From the NCBI RefSeq assembly GCF_023554255.2, contig NZ_JAMJWD020000002.1, positions 1 to 64,000 of the forward strand: DNA of 64,000 nt. Direction: 5' to 3'. Positions 42,912-54,296 of the stretch are shown here, one piece after another. The position numbers and the translations under genes are program-made. The notes under the pieces are model-generated. The model was given only the letters and a program-made list of their open reading frames with translations, was not told where the DNA came from and ran no database searches. Every line of letters begins with the position of its first letter. The first letter of the stretch is position 1. Origin of the DNA: Phyllobacterium sp. 21LDTY02-6 (lineage in GTDB: Bacteria > Pseudomonadota > Alphaproteobacteria > Rhizobiales > Rhizobiaceae).

Positions 42912-43109
42912 TCAGTTCGTTGCCTGCGCCACCTGGTTTGCAACGCTCGTATAGAGCGCTTCTGCCGTGGTGCCGAGCGTTCCGACACTGCCAATGATGC
43001 CTATGCAGATGATGGAAGCGATGAGCGTATATTCGATGACGGTCGCGCCTGATTCATCCCGGCGGAAACTTTTAAGGACGTTGAACATTCTGGCGGCGCG
43101 ATTTTTCAT
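42912..43109 (-). CDS. Flp-family type IVb pilin
   Basis: A 65-residue pilin subunit. A basic leader of about 22 residues is followed by DESGATVIEYTLIASI, in which CpaA-type peptidases cut after the Gly (before ATVIEY). A hydrophobic helix then runs to about residue 46. ATG 43109 has GGTGAGAG upstream; a start at MFNVLKSF, 7 codons later, is possible. It builds adhesive Flp pili with the Tad machinery. Confidence 0.92.
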   Translation of the reverse strand: MKNRAARMFNVLKSFRRDESGATVIEYTLIASIICIGIIGSVGTLGTTAEALYTSVANQVAQATN

Positions 43110-43347
43110 GTGGCAACTCTCACCGTTTGAGGGGTCGGCTCTGCCTGAAAAACTAGGGAAACCAGTTTGCGTTGAGTTTAAGAAACAGCCTTAGGAAAGG
43201 GTAAATCCGCCGCTTCATGGTCGCCGGCGGCGTTTCCGAGCCGCTATGCTTAATGATCCATTGCGGCGCTTGAGGCTTCTTTCATCCGCATTTGTCTTTG
43301 TGGAAGGTTTCGCCTATCTCTGGTGGGCAAGGACTATGGAGCATGGC

Positions 43348-44583
43348 ATGGCGCGCGCCTTTCTGTTTGTGTTGGACTCATTCGGTATCGGCGGCGCGCC
43401 GGATGCCGCTGCATTCGGTGATGCCGGGGCCGACACCTATGGCCATATTTGGGAGGCATGCGCCGCGGGCAAGGCCGACAGGCCGGGGCTGCGCAGCGGC
43501 CCGCTGTCCCTGCCCAATCTCGACCGGCTGGGGCTTGCGCATGCCGCGAACCTGTCGACCGGGCTAGAACTCGCGCCGGATATCGATCAACCCTCCGGCC
43601 TTTGGGGCGCGGCGGAAGAAGTGTCCAAGGGCAAGGATACGCCATCCGGCCATTGGGAGATCGCCGGCGTACCCGTCAGCTTCGATTGGGGCTATTTCCC
43701 GCAGAAGATCCCTGCCTTTCCGGCCGAACTCGTGGCCGAGGCGACAAAGAAGGCCGCGATACCGGGCGTTCTCGGCGAAAAACACGCATCCGGCACCGAA
43801 ATCATCGACGAATTCGGCGAGGAGCATATCCGCTCCGGCAAGCCGATATTCTACACGTCCACCGACAGTGTCCTGCAGATCGCCGCCCATGAGACGCATT
43901 TCGGGCTCGAGCGGCTATATGAGCTCTGCGGCATCGTGCGCGACCTCGTCGATCCGCTCAATATCGGCCGCGTCATCGCCCGCCCCTTCATCGGCGAAAG
44001 CAAGGGCGAATTCACCCGCACCGGCAATCGCCGCGACTATTCGGTACTGCCGCCAGAACCGACGCTGCTCGACCGTCTCAAGGATTCCGGTCGCAAGGTG
44101 ATCGCAATCGGCAAGATCGGCGATATCTTTGCGCATCAGGGCATCAGCGAAGTGCGCAAAGCCAACGGCAACATGGCGCTGTTCGATACCACGCTCGACG
44201 CAATGGACGATGCCGGCGACGGTGACCTGGTTTTCACGAATTTTGTCGATTTCGACATGCTCTACGGGCATCGCCGCGATGTGGCAGGTTATGCCGCCGC
44301 GCTGGAGGCCTTCGACCGCCGCCTGCCCGAGGCGTTGGGCAAGCTGCGCGAGGGCGACCTTCTCGTCATTACCGCCGACCATGGCTGCGATCCCACTTTC
44401 AGGGGCACCGACCATACAAGAGAGCGCGTGCCCGTGCTTTGTGCCGGCCCCGGCCTGCCGCGCTCGAGCCTCGGTGTCAGGCGCAGCTTCGCCGATATTG
44501 GCGAGACCATAGCCGCGCATCTTGGAGCAATTGCCGGGCCGCATGGCCGAAGCTTCCTCGGCGGCAGCACAGCAAATGCCTGA
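43348..44583 (+). CDS. deoB: Phosphopentomutase
   Basis: A 411-residue DeoB of the alkaline-phosphatase superfamily. Metal ligands lie in [12 protein letters not shown] near the N-terminus and in [19 protein letters not shown] near residue 340. It interconverts (deoxy)ribose 1- and 5-phosphate in nucleoside salvage. ATG 43348 is chosen because GGAG lies 7 nt upstream and [13 protein letters not shown] matches the family N-terminus; the frame extends further upstream without support. The stop overlaps the mutM start by 8 nt. Confidence 0.92.
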   Translation: MARAFLFVLDSFGIGGAPDAAAFGDAGADTYGHIWEACAAGKADRPGLRSGPLSLPNLDRLGLAHAANLSTGLELAPDIDQPSGLWGAAEEVSKGKDTPSGHWEIAGVPVSFDWGYFPQKIPAFPAELVAEATKKAAIPGVLGEKHASGTEIIDEFGEEHIRSGKPIFYTSTDSVLQIAAHETHFGLERLYELCGIVRDLVDPLNIGRVIARPFIGESKGEFTRTGNRRDYSVLPPEPTLLDRLKDSGRKVIAIGKIGDIFAHQGISEVRKANGNMALFDTTLDAMDDAGDGDLVFTNFVDFDMLYGHRRDVAGYAAALEAFDRRLPEALGKLREGDLLVITADHGCDPTFRGTDHTRERVPVLCAGPGLPRSSLGVRRSFADIGETIAAHLGAIAGPHGRSFLGGSTANA

Positions 44584-45469
44584 ACTGCCCGAGGTAGAAA
44601 CAGTCAAGCGTGGTCTGCAGCCCTTCATGGAAGGCGCCATCATCGCCGATGTGGAACAACGACGCCCGGATCTGCGCTTTCCCTTTCCGGCCGAATTTCC
44701 CCAGCGATTGAACGGACGCACGATCACTTCGCTGGAACGGCGGGCGAAATACCTGATCGTCCATCTCGACAATGGGCTCGATATCCTGAGCCACCTCGGC
44801 ATGTCCGGCTCCTTCAGGATCGAAGAACCGGCGGGCAACGCCGAGCCCGGGCAGTTTCACCACGACCGTTCCAGGAACAGCGCGCATGACCATGTCGTCT
44901 TTCATCTCGAGACGAAGGACGGCACGGGGCGGCGCATTGTCTATAATGACCCGCGGCGATTCGGCTTCATGCTGCTTTCGGAGCCCGGCATGTTGAACAG
45001 CCATCCGCTCTTGAAGGACCTCGGCGTGGACCCGACGGGCAACCGCCTGGATGGGGACTTGCTGGCGCGACTGTTTTCCCGGAAGGCGGCGCCGCTCAAG
45101 GCCGCACTTCTCGACCAGAAGCTGATCGCGGGCCTCGGCAATATATATGTGTGCGAAGCGCTGTGGCGCGCCCAACTGCTGCCTGACCGGCCGGCGGGCA
45201 GCATTTCCGGACGCGGCGGCGAAGCGACCGCGATGTCCGACCGCCTGGCGGACGCCATTCGCTCCGTCATTGCGGATGCCATCAAGGCCGGCGGTTCCAG
45301 CTTGAAGGACTATCGGCAGGCCAGTGGCGAGCTCGGCTATTTCCAGCACTCCTTTTCAGTCTACGATCGCGAGGGCACCGCTTGCCCCCGCCCCGGTTGC
45401 CATGGCACGGTGTCCCGCATCGTCCAGAGCGGCCGGTCGACATTCTATTGTCCCGTCTGCCAGCATTGA
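44576..45469 (+). CDS. mutM: Formamidopyrimidine-DNA glycosylase
   Basis: A 297-residue Fpg. The N-terminal [10 protein letters not shown] supplies the catalytic Pro (after Met removal) and Glu. H2TH-domain residues follow, and the C-terminal zinc finger reads CPRPGCHG...FYCPVC. It excises 8-oxoguanine and formamidopyrimidines. The start overlaps deoB. The insertion around residues 85-115 ([18 protein letters not shown] region) is longer than in E. coli Fpg but common in this order. Confidence 0.94.
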   Translation: MPELPEVETVKRGLQPFMEGAIIADVEQRRPDLRFPFPAEFPQRLNGRTITSLERRAKYLIVHLDNGLDILSHLGMSGSFRIEEPAGNAEPGQFHHDRSRNSAHDHVVFHLETKDGTGRRIVYNDPRRFGFMLLSEPGMLNSHPLLKDLGVDPTGNRLDGDLLARLFSRKAAPLKAALLDQKLIAGLGNIYVCEALWRAQLLPDRPAGSISGRGGEATAMSDRLADAIRSVIADAIKAGGSSLKDYRQASGELGYFQHSFSVYDREGTACPRPGCHGTVSRIVQSGRSTFYCPVCQH

Positions 45470-45486
45470 TCAGTGAGGAGATTGAA

Positions 45487-46260
45487 ATGGCGTATGAGAA
45501 TATCCTGGTCGAAACGCGCGAGAAAGTGGGCTTCATCCAGCTCAATCGGCCAAAGGCCCTCAATGCGCTCAACTCGGCGCTGCTGGCGGAACTTGCGGAA
45601 GCTCTCGAAACGCTCGACAAGAACCCGCGCATCGGCGCCGTCATCATCACCGGGTCCGAAAAGGCATTCGCGGCCGGCGCGGATATAAAGGAGATGCAGG
45701 GCCTCACCTTCGCCGACGCCTATCTCGCCGATTATTTCAGCGAATGGGAGCGCGTGACGCGGCTGCGCAAACCGCTCATCGCCGCGGTCGCCGGCTATGC
45801 CCTCGGCGGCGGCTGCGAACTCGCCATGATGTGCGATTTCATCATCGCCGCCGATACCGCCAAGTTCGGGCAGCCCGAGATCACCTTGGGCGTCATGCCC
45901 GGCATGGGCGGCTCGCAGCGGCTCACCCGCTTCGTGGGCAAATCCAAGGCCATGGACATGTGCCTGACCGGCCGGATGATGGACGCAGCCGAGGCGGAAC
46001 GCAGCGGGCTGGTATCGCGCGTGGTGCCGGCGAGCGATCTCATCGAGGAGGCCTTCAAGGCGGCGCACAAGATCGCCTCCTTCTCCCTGCCTTCCGTGCT
46101 GATGACCAAGGAGACCGTCAATCGCGCCTACGAGACCACACTGCAGGAAGGCCTGCGGTTCGAACGGAGGGTGTTTCATTCCATGTTCGCGCTCGAGGAC
46201 CAGAAAGAAGGCATGGCTGCCTTCGCCGAAAAGCGCACTGCCAATTTTAAGAACAAATGA
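45487..46260 (+). CDS. Enoyl-CoA hydratase
   Basis: A 257-residue crotonase. The oxyanion-hole segments are AAGADIKEM (about 62-70) and ALGGGCELA (106-113), and the two catalytic Glu are E111 and E131 (FGQPEITLG). It hydrates 2-trans-enoyl-CoA in beta-oxidation or amino-acid catabolism. GAGGAG lies 7 nt before the ATG, 17 nt after mutM, so co-transcription is likely. No other beta-oxidation gene is nearby. Confidence 0.92.
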   Translation: MAYENILVETREKVGFIQLNRPKALNALNSALLAELAEALETLDKNPRIGAVIITGSEKAFAAGADIKEMQGLTFADAYLADYFSEWERVTRLRKPLIAAVAGYALGGGCELAMMCDFIIAADTAKFGQPEITLGVMPGMGGSQRLTRFVGKSKAMDMCLTGRMMDAAEAERSGLVSRVVPASDLIEEAFKAAHKIASFSLPSVLMTKETVNRAYETTLQEGLRFERRVFHSMFALEDQKEGMAAFAEKRTANFKNK

Positions 46261-46307
46261 TGCGGCAAGCAGGGAGCGCATTTTCGCCAGCAGCCATCGA
46301 TTCCAAG

Positions 46308-46336
46308 TTGACGCATCGGCAAAGCTCATCTATAAG
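46308..46336 (+). promoter_or_regulatory. Promoter of rpsT
   Basis: TTGACG, a 17-nt spacer and TATAAG form a near-consensus housekeeping promoter. The predicted start near 46343 gives a leader of about 84 nt before the rpsT ATG. Confidence 0.75.
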
Positions 46337-46426
46337 CCCGGTCAACGTTCGGTGGCCCTTGGCCGCCCTATTATTTTGTGACGACTGCTTTGCGCGGTCG
46401 ATTAGCTGACAGAAAAGAGAGGCAAC

Positions 46427-46693
46427 ATGGCCAACACTCCTTCGGCCAAGAAGGCGGCGCGCAAGATTGAAGCCCGCACCGAAGTCAACAAATCCCGCCG
46501 TTCGCGCGTGCGTACCTTCCTTCGCAAGTTCGAAGATGCGGTCGCAAGCGGTGACCAGGCAGCAGCAGCTCTCGCATTCAAGGCAGTCGAGCCGGAAGTA
46601 ATGCGGGCCGCTTCCAAGGGCGTCATTCACAAGAATACCGCTTCCCGCAAGGTATCTCGTCTGTCGGCCCGCCTGAAGGGCATGACCGCCTGA
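46427..46693 (+). CDS. rpsT: 30S ribosomal protein S20
   Basis: An 88-residue, highly basic, helical protein starting [18 protein letters not shown], the S20 signature. AGAGAGG lies 8 nt before the ATG. It is monocistronic, between a strong promoter and a strong terminator. Confidence 0.97.
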   Translation: MANTPSAKKAARKIEARTEVNKSRRSRVRTFLRKFEDAVASGDQAAAALAFKAVEPEVMRAASKGVIHKNTASRKVSRLSARLKGMTA

Positions 46694-46714
46694 TAGAACA
46701 GTTCCAATCCTTCT

Positions 46715-46748
46715 AAAAACCCGGCTACCTCGTTAGCCGGGTTTTTTT
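46715..46748 (+). terminator. Intrinsic terminator of rpsT
   Basis: AAAAACCCGGCTA, loop CCTCG, TTAGCCGGGTTTTTTT: a strong hairpin followed by a run of T, 22 nt after the stop. Confidence 0.95.
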
Positions 46749-46749
46749 A

Positions 46750-47529
46750 TTGTGCCTTTTTTGCCAGGTGGCGGCCATTTCCGGTCAAAACCAACAACTT
46801 ACCAAATGCTTGACATATGCTTGTCACACGGCGCCTCATACAAAAAGCGACAACCATCTTTTGTTATTTAAAATCAATGGCTTGTCGAAGGAGAGGGGCT
46901 CCCCTAAAACCGCGCCGCCGGATTCTCCGGCACCAGTTGATGTCAAGCGAATATTTAATATTTTTTTTTGCTCGCCGGACTCCGCGCTGCAACAAAATGT
47001 GTGGCCTAAAAAAGGCGTTGAATCCGAACGTTTTTTCGCCCTTGTCTCGGATACGGTTAAAAAAATCGCAAATCCGTTAACCTTTAATTCATCAAAATTC
47101 CGGTTCCTCGCACTTGCCCTCACCGCATAGGTTTTTGTAAGGTCCAGACATCAAAGGGGTGGGCATATACCCATTTAACAGGCTTATAAAATTCTGGTTG
47201 TAAACGCGGATCACGATTTGCGTAACGGGTAGTTTTTGTCAGTACCCAGGTCCTGAGGGATTTGGGCTGTTTCCACAAATGAGCGTGCTGACGGCGCTGG
47301 CGCGAGCCGGGCGTGAGTCTTGTTGCGCCAAAACTTGAGAAGGACACAAAGGTGGCAAGTACGAACATGGGCGAACGCATTTCAAGCCAAATCTGCCTCA
47401 GAGTGAAAACGACGTATTAGTATTGCAGGCAAGCCAGCCTGGGCTGGCATCCATTTGTCCGGCGTGGGGCCGGCACCGAGAAATATACGGGCGCTAGACC
47501 CGACAAAAATATCAGAATGAGGCGATGAC
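46750..47529 (+). other. AT-rich intergenic region upstream of dnaA
   Basis: About 780 bp without a supportable gene. The segment 46830-47110 is clearly richer in A+T than the neighbouring genes and includes AATATTTAATATT followed by nine T (46950-46968) and other A/T runs. One weak DnaA-box-like site (GTTTCCACA, about 47269) is seen. The stretch must contain the dnaA promoter. Frames of 80-130 codons here have no family resemblance and atypical composition. Whether it has origin activity cannot be told by eye. Confidence 0.6.
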
Positions 47530-49074
47530 ATGAACAGCGGAATTGTGGAGAACGGTCGGGAATCAGCCGTTGCCCCGCTCCAGGTGGACGAGGGGAAAAA
47601 GATGGAACTGGCCGCCAATGATGGCGAGATCATTTTCGAGCGCGTCAAGCTGAAGCTGAAGGCGAAACTTGGAAGTGAGGTATATTCGAGCTGGTTCGGG
47701 CGCCTTAAACTCGACGAGACGTCCAAGAGCATCGTCCGTCTCTCCGTACCGACCGCCTTCCTGCGTTCCTGGATCAACAATCACTACGCCGATATGATCG
47801 CCGCACTCTGGCGCGAGGAGGACGAGCAGGTTCTCAAGGTGGAGATCGTCTTCCGCAGCGCCAGCCGTTCGCTTCGTCCGGCCTGCGAGAGCGAAGCCGC
47901 GCTTCGTGCCGAGCCCCTCGGCGACAAGGCCGGTCCGGCCCGTGACAAGCCCGTCTTCGCCGTCGGTGGCATGCACGACAAGAAGCCGGCCGTTCCGTTC
48001 AGCGACAAGACGCAGAACGCCGTTTTCGGCTCGCCGCTCGATCCGCGCTACACATTCGACACTTTCGTCGATGGCACGCCCAATCGCGTGGCGCTGGCCG
48101 CAGCGCGCACCATTGCCGATGCCGGCGCGAGCGCTGTCCGCTTCAATCCGCTCTTCATCCATGCTTCGGTCGGCCTGGGCAAGACCCACCTGCTGCAAGC
48201 CATTGCCGCCGAGGCGCTGAAGCGTCCCGAACGTGCGCGCGTCGTCTATCTGACGGCCGAATATTTCATGTGGCGTTTCGCTACGGCGATCCGCGACAAC
48301 AATGCCTTGTCTTTCAAGGAGCAGCTCCGCGACATCGACCTGCTGATCATCGACGACATGCAGTTCCTGCAGGGCAAATCCATCCAGCATGAATTCTGCC
48401 ACCTCATCAACACGCTCCTCGACAGCGCCAAGCAGGTCGTCGTTGCAGCCGATCGTCCGCCATCGGAGCTGGAATCACTCGATCCGCGCGTCCGCTCGCG
48501 TCTCCAGGGTGGCGTAGCGCTGGAAATGGCTGCGCCTGACTATGCGATGCGCCTCGAAATCCTCAAGCGCCGCCTGGCCGCGGCTCAGGAAGAGGACAAG
48601 ACGCTCGATATTGCTCAAGAGATTCTCGACCATGTGGCCCGTTCGGTCACCGGCAGCGGACGTGAACTGGAAGGAGCGTTCAACCAGCTCCTGTTCCGCC
48701 AGACCTTCGAACCGAACCTTTCGGTCGATCGGGTCGACGAACTCCTGAGCCATCTCATGCGCGGCGGCGAAGCAAAGCGTATCCGCATCGAGGAAATCCA
48801 GCGGATCGTTTCGCGTCACTACAATGTTTCCAAGCAGGATCTTCTGTCCAACCGGCGTACCCGCACCATCGTCAAGCCGCGCCAGATCGCCATGTATCTG
48901 GCCAAGATGATGACACCGCGTTCCCTGCCGGAAATCGGGCGCCGGTTTGGCGGGCGGGATCACACCACCGTCCTGCATGCCGTGCGCAAGATCGAGGACA
49001 TTGTCGGCAAGGACCAGAAACTGTCGCAGGAACTCGAATTGCTGAAGCGCCTGATCAACGATCAGGCTCAATAA
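47530..49074 (+). CDS. dnaA: Chromosomal replication initiator protein DnaA
   Basis: A 514-residue DnaA. Domain I (about 35-110) is followed by a linker. The AAA+ core has Walker [14 protein letters not shown] (about 213-225) and Walker [11 protein letters not shown]. Domain IV has the DNA-binding signature [12 protein letters not shown] near the C-terminus. The P-loop begins HAS where many bacteria have YGG; this is usual in the order. GAGG lies 6 nt before ATG. The gene order rpsT-dnaA-dnaN-recF is conserved in this group. Confidence 0.97.
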   Translation: MNSGIVENGRESAVAPLQVDEGKKMELAANDGEIIFERVKLKLKAKLGSEVYSSWFGRLKLDETSKSIVRLSVPTAFLRSWINNHYADMIAALWREEDEQVLKVEIVFRSASRSLRPACESEAALRAEPLGDKAGPARDKPVFAVGGMHDKKPAVPFSDKTQNAVFGSPLDPRYTFDTFVDGTPNRVALAAARTIADAGASAVRFNPLFIHASVGLGKTHLLQAIAAEALKRPERARVVYLTAEYFMWRFATAIRDNNALSFKEQLRDIDLLIIDDMQFLQGKSIQHEFCHLINTLLDSAKQVVVAADRPPSELESLDPRVRSRLQGGVALEMAAPDYAMRLEILKRRLAAAQEEDKTLDIAQEILDHVARSVTGSGRELEGAFNQLLFRQTFEPNLSVDRVDELLSHLMRGGEAKRIRIEEIQRIVSRHYNVSKQDLLSNRRTRTIVKPRQIAMYLAKMMTPRSLPEIGRRFGGRDHTTVLHAVRKIEDIVGKDQKLSQELELLKRLINDQAQ

Positions 49075-49098
49075 GGCCCATTTGCCGGGCTTTGATAC

Positions 49099-49158
49099 TT
49101 ATCAACAGAAAGGCTGCGGCGTTGGCATGTGATGTCCGCCGCAGACTTGCTTTTTCAC
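49099..49158 (+). promoter_or_regulatory. DnaA-box-like sites before dnaN
   Basis: TTATCAACA at 49099-49107 differs from the DnaA box TTATCCACA at one position, and TTTTTCACA at 49151-49159 is another near match. They lie in the 173-bp gap between dnaA and dnaN, where autoregulatory DnaA binding would be plausible. Confidence 0.3.
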
Positions 49159-49247
49159 ATTGATTTCTGCCAATTTGGCTGACCCAGAGGGATATCCTCC
49201 CACAGACAGCCGCACACAGGGCTGAAGTCAGCGAGACCGGTTTTATC

Positions 49248-50366
49248 ATGCGTGTAACACTTGAACGTTCCAACCTCCTGAAGTCGCTTAATCATGTCCA
49301 TCGCGTGGTCGAACGACGCAATACGATACCGATCCTGTCGAACGTTCTCCTGCAGGCCGAAGGCGAGAACCTTGCCCTGAAAGCCACCGATCTCGACCTC
49401 GAGGTTACGGAGGCGACGGCTGCCCAGATCGACCAGTCGGGCGCGACGACGGTGCCGGCGCATCTTCTTTACGATATCGTGCGCAAGCTGCCGGACGGTG
49501 CGGAGGTGCTTCTTGCCACCAATGCCGACGGCAATTCGATGGCGGTCACGTCGGGACGGTCCAGCTTCCGCCTGCAATGCCTGCCGCAATCGGATTTTCC
49601 CGAGCTGACGGCCGGTTCCTTCACGCACACATTCCGCATTCCTTCGAGCGCGCTCAAGACGCTCATCGATCGCACGCAGTTTGCGATCTCGACCGAGGAA
49701 ACCCGCTATTACCTCAATGGCATCTATCTTCATGCAATCGAGAGCGAAGGCGCCCTGAAGCTGCGGGCCGTGGCCACGGACGGCCACCGCCTCGCCCGCG
49801 CCGAGCTCGAAGCGCCTGCCGGTACCGAGGGCATGCCCGGCATCATCGTTCCGCGCAAGACCGTGGCCGAATTGCAGAAACTGGTCGATGATCCGGATCT
49901 GGTGATAACCGTCGAGCTCTCCGAGACGAAGATCCGCTTCACGATCGGCTCCGTCGTGCTCACCTCGAAGCTGATCGACGGCACCTTCCCGGACTATCAA
50001 CGCGTTATTCCATCGGGCAATGACAAGAAGCTGACGATCGACCGCCAGAGCTTCGCCGCCGCGGTGGATCGCGTTTCGACGATTTCCAGCGAGCGCGGCC
50101 GGGCGGTCAAGCTTTCGATCACCGATGGCCAGTTGACCCTTACCGTCAACAATCCCGATTCAGGCAGCGCGACGGACGAGCTTGCGGCCGAATATGACGC
50201 AGATCCGATCGAAATCGGCTTCAACGCCAAGTATCTGCTGGATATTACTGCGCAATTGAGCGGATCGGAGGCCATATTCATGCTTGCCGATGCCGGTTCG
50301 CCCACGCTGGTCCGCGATACGGGCGATGCGAATTCGCTCTATGTCCTGATGCCGATGCGGGTCTAG
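49248..50366 (+). CDS. dnaN: DNA polymerase III beta sliding clamp
   Basis: A 372-residue clamp with three repeated domains. It begins MRVTLERSNLLKSLNHVHRV and ends ANSLYVLMPMRV, the conserved C-terminal hydrophobic strand (here YVLMPMRV). It encircles DNA and tethers polymerase III. It follows dnaA after 173 bp. Confidence 0.97.
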   Translation: MRVTLERSNLLKSLNHVHRVVERRNTIPILSNVLLQAEGENLALKATDLDLEVTEATAAQIDQSGATTVPAHLLYDIVRKLPDGAEVLLATNADGNSMAVTSGRSSFRLQCLPQSDFPELTAGSFTHTFRIPSSALKTLIDRTQFAISTEETRYYLNGIYLHAIESEGALKLRAVATDGHRLARAELEAPAGTEGMPGIIVPRKTVAELQKLVDDPDLVITVELSETKIRFTIGSVVLTSKLIDGTFPDYQRVIPSGNDKKLTIDRQSFAAAVDRVSTISSERGRAVKLSITDGQLTLTVNNPDSGSATDELAAEYDADPIEIGFNAKYLLDITAQLSGSEAIFMLADAGSPTLVRDTGDANSLYVLMPMRV

Positions 50367-50425
50367 GCCGGCTGCGCGTTCCGTCACCGGTATAATGGAG
50401 GGGTGTAGCAGCCCTGTGATCTTTC

Positions 50426-51595
50426 ATGGCTGATGCTCTCGATCAGGACGGACAGCGCCCATCGCGCGTTGCGATCAGCCGGCTCAAGCTGGCGAATTTC
50501 CGCAATTACGAGACATTGTCGCTGAAGCTTGCGCCTTCCCACGTGGTTTTCACCGGAGAGAACGGCGCTGGCAAGACCAATCTTCTGGAAGCGATTTCGT
50601 TTCTCTCGCCCGGCCGCGGGCTGCGGCGGGCCACCTATACCGATGTGACGCGCGAAGGCGCCGCCGATGGTTTCGCCATTCACGCGACGATCGACAATCC
50701 GCAGGGCAGCGTCGAGATCGGCACCGGCCTTGCCGGCAACGCCGCGGGTGATACGGGACGCCGGGTTCGCGTCAATGGCGTTACCGTTGCGAGCGCCGAT
50801 GAACTCCTCGACTATTCGCGCGTCCTCTGGCTCGTCCCGGCAATGGACGGGCTGTTCACCGGCGCGGCGGCAGACCGAAGGCGCTTCCTCGACCGCATGG
50901 TCCTCGCCATCGACCCGGCGCATGGCAGGCGCGTCCTCGACTACGACAAGGCGATGCGCAGCCGCAACCGCCTCCTCGCGGAAGATCGCGGCAATGACGC
51001 ATGGCTGGATGCGATCGAAACGCCCATGGCAGAGCTCGGCATCGCCATCGCGGCCGCCCGCGCCGAGCTGATGCGCCTGATCAATGGCATGATCGAGCGG
51101 CTGCCGGACGATACGCCGTTTCCAAAGGCCGATTGTTTTCTCGACGGGGAGCTTGAGCAGCGCGTCGGCATTGAGGCCGCGACAGACATAGAGGAGACGT
51201 TTCGGCGGGCGCTCCATGAGGGACGAAGCCGCGATCGCGCCGCAGGACGCACCCTGACGGGCCCGCATCGCTCCGACCTGACCGTCCGCCACCGGCCGAA
51301 AGCCATGCCCGCCGCTCTCTGTTCGACCGGCGAGCAGAAGGCGCTGTTGATCGGCCTGGTGCTGTCGCATGGGCGACTGACGGGCGAACTTTCGGGAATG
51401 GCGCCGATCCTGCTGCTTGACGAGATCGCCGCGCATCTCGACGAAGGCCGCAGGGCCGCACTATTCAACATTATCGACGAGCTTGGCGGCCAGGCATTCA
51501 TGACCGGTACCGATCAGGCCCTCTTCTCGAGCCTGTCGGATCGTGCGCAGTTCTTCACCGTGTCGCACGGCGCTGTCGAGGCTGCCCGAACATAG
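50426..51595 (+). CDS. recF: DNA replication and repair protein RecF
   Basis: A 389-residue SMC-like ATPase. Walker A is GENGAGKTNLLEAIS (about 48-62), the signature lies in LTGPHRSDL, and Walker B is PILLLDEIAAHLD near residue 335. It loads RecA at gaps together with RecO and RecR; recR is also encoded in this window. It lies 59 bp after dnaN. Confidence 0.95.
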   Translation: MADALDQDGQRPSRVAISRLKLANFRNYETLSLKLAPSHVVFTGENGAGKTNLLEAISFLSPGRGLRRATYTDVTREGAADGFAIHATIDNPQGSVEIGTGLAGNAAGDTGRRVRVNGVTVASADELLDYSRVLWLVPAMDGLFTGAAADRRRFLDRMVLAIDPAHGRRVLDYDKAMRSRNRLLAEDRGNDAWLDAIETPMAELGIAIAAARAELMRLINGMIERLPDDTPFPKADCFLDGELEQRVGIEAATDIEETFRRALHEGRSRDRAAGRTLTGPHRSDLTVRHRPKAMPAALCSTGEQKALLIGLVLSHGRLTGELSGMAPILLLDEIAAHLDEGRRAALFNIIDELGGQAFMTGTDQALFSSLSDRAQFFTVSHGAVEAART

Positions 51596-51654
51596 TCTTC
51601 GGCAAGCACAACCAGACAATAAGAGTGGATTAACGCCCGAAGCGGGTCTTTTGG

Positions 51655-51671
51655 TGCAAGTTTTACTTGCA
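51655..51671 (+). promoter_or_regulatory. Candidate operator upstream of the lactate permease gene
   Basis: TGCAAGT-TTT-ACTTGCA is a perfect 7-bp inverted repeat with a 3-nt centre, 67 nt before the permease ATG. This spacing suits a GntR-type dimer, the class that often controls lactate genes. A weak hairpin with a T-tract (CCCG-AAG-CGGG-TCTTTT, 51636-51652) just before it may terminate recF transcripts. Confidence 0.45.
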
Positions 51672-51737
51672 ACCCCGAAACATGAAGTAACTACTGTCCC
51701 AATCTGACGCATATTTAATGATGGGAGAGCATTCATT

Positions 51738-53399
<1,662 letters not shown>

Positions 53400-53410
53400 T
53401 CGACCACGAC

Positions 53411-53442
53411 AGAAAAGCGCAGCTTAACGGTTGCGCTTTTCT
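53411..53442 (+). terminator. Terminator after the lactate permease gene
   Basis: AGAAAAGCGCA, loop, TGCGCTTTTCT: an 11-bp inverted repeat with A/T-rich outer stem, 11 nt after the stop. Being symmetrical, it could work in both directions. Confidence 0.8.
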
Positions 53443-53480
53443 CCCTCCATGCTAGGATTACGCAACCAGGAGGTTGCGCA

Positions 53481-53927
53481 ATGTCGGATCGTATTGAAAA
53501 GCAAGTCGAACTGAATGCTCCAATCGAAAAGGTATGGCAGGCGCTGACGGACCATGAGGCCTTCGGGGCCTGGTTCCGCGTGAAGCTGGATGCCCCTTTT
53601 GCCGCCGGGGAAACTTCGACTGGACACATCACCTATCCGGGCTACGAACACCTGAAATGGCAGGCGCATGTGGTGAAGGTCGAAAAACCGCACGCCTTTG
53701 CCTTCACCTGGCATCCCTATGCGGTGGATCCGGACCATGATTATTCCGCAGAACAGCCGACGCTCGTCGAATTCACGCTGAAGCCCCATCAGTCGGGAAC
53801 CTTGCTGACGGTCGTGGAGTCAGGCTTCGATGGCGTTCCGGAAAAGCGCCGGGATGAGGCGATGCGGTCGAACGAGGGTGGTTGGGAAGAGCAGATGAAA
53901 AACATCAAGGCCTATGTCGACCGTTGA
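53481..53927 (+). CDS. SRPBCC (AHSA1-type) protein
   Basis: A 148-residue START-like hydrophobic-pocket protein of the activator-of-Hsp90-ATPase homology family. N-terminal IEKQVELNAPIEKVWQALTD and C-terminal WEEQMKNIKAYVDR are characteristic. It overlaps the ArsR-type regulator gene by 14 nt. This AHSA1-ArsR pairing is widespread in bacteria, but its function is not established. GGAGG lies 8 nt before ATG. Confidence 0.85.
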   Translation: MSDRIEKQVELNAPIEKVWQALTDHEAFGAWFRVKLDAPFAAGETSTGHITYPGYEHLKWQAHVVKVEKPHAFAFTWHPYAVDPDHDYSAEQPTLVEFTLKPHQSGTLLTVVESGFDGVPEKRRDEAMRSNEGGWEEQMKNIKAYVDR

Positions 53928-54249
53928 TGGGGCGACCGGCCCTTCCACCCTGTTTGCCGCACTTGGCGATCCAACACGCCTTGACCTGATCGCCCGCCTC
54001 AGCGATGGCGGCTCGCTATCGATTACCGCCCTCTGCGCCAATATCGCGCTTACACGGCAAGCTGTCTCGAAGCATCTTAAAGTGCTCGAGGGGGCCGGCC
54101 TCGTCATTCACCAGAAAAAGGGACGGGAGAGCCATTATACGTTCCGCCCCGAGCGGCTTGAAGACGCACAAACCTATCTCGCACGCGTATCGCGGCAGTG
54201 GGATGATGCACTGGAGCGCCTGCGCAAGTTCGTTGAACAACCGCATTAA
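53914..54249 (+). CDS. ArsR-family transcriptional regulator
   Basis: A 111-residue winged-helix protein. LFAALGDPTRLDLIARL (residues 13-29) is followed by the recognition helix in LTRQAVSKHLKVLEGAGL (48-65). No metal-binding CxC in the recognition helix is present, so it is not a typical metal sensor. It starts within the end of the AHSA1 gene, which indicates coupled expression. It probably regulates that small operon. Confidence 0.87.
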   Translation: MSTVDGATGPSTLFAALGDPTRLDLIARLSDGGSLSITALCANIALTRQAVSKHLKVLEGAGLVIHQKKGRESHYTFRPERLEDAQTYLARVSRQWDDALERLRKFVEQPH

Positions 54250-54296
54250 GCAAGTATTGCTTTTTCCGTGCGCTCAGGGGCGCATGGCCTGTTCTG

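Noticed and set aside
46750-47130. 126-codon frame in the AT-rich region before dnaA
   Set aside because: No family resemblance, no good ribosome binding site, and it starts within the rpsT terminator tail.
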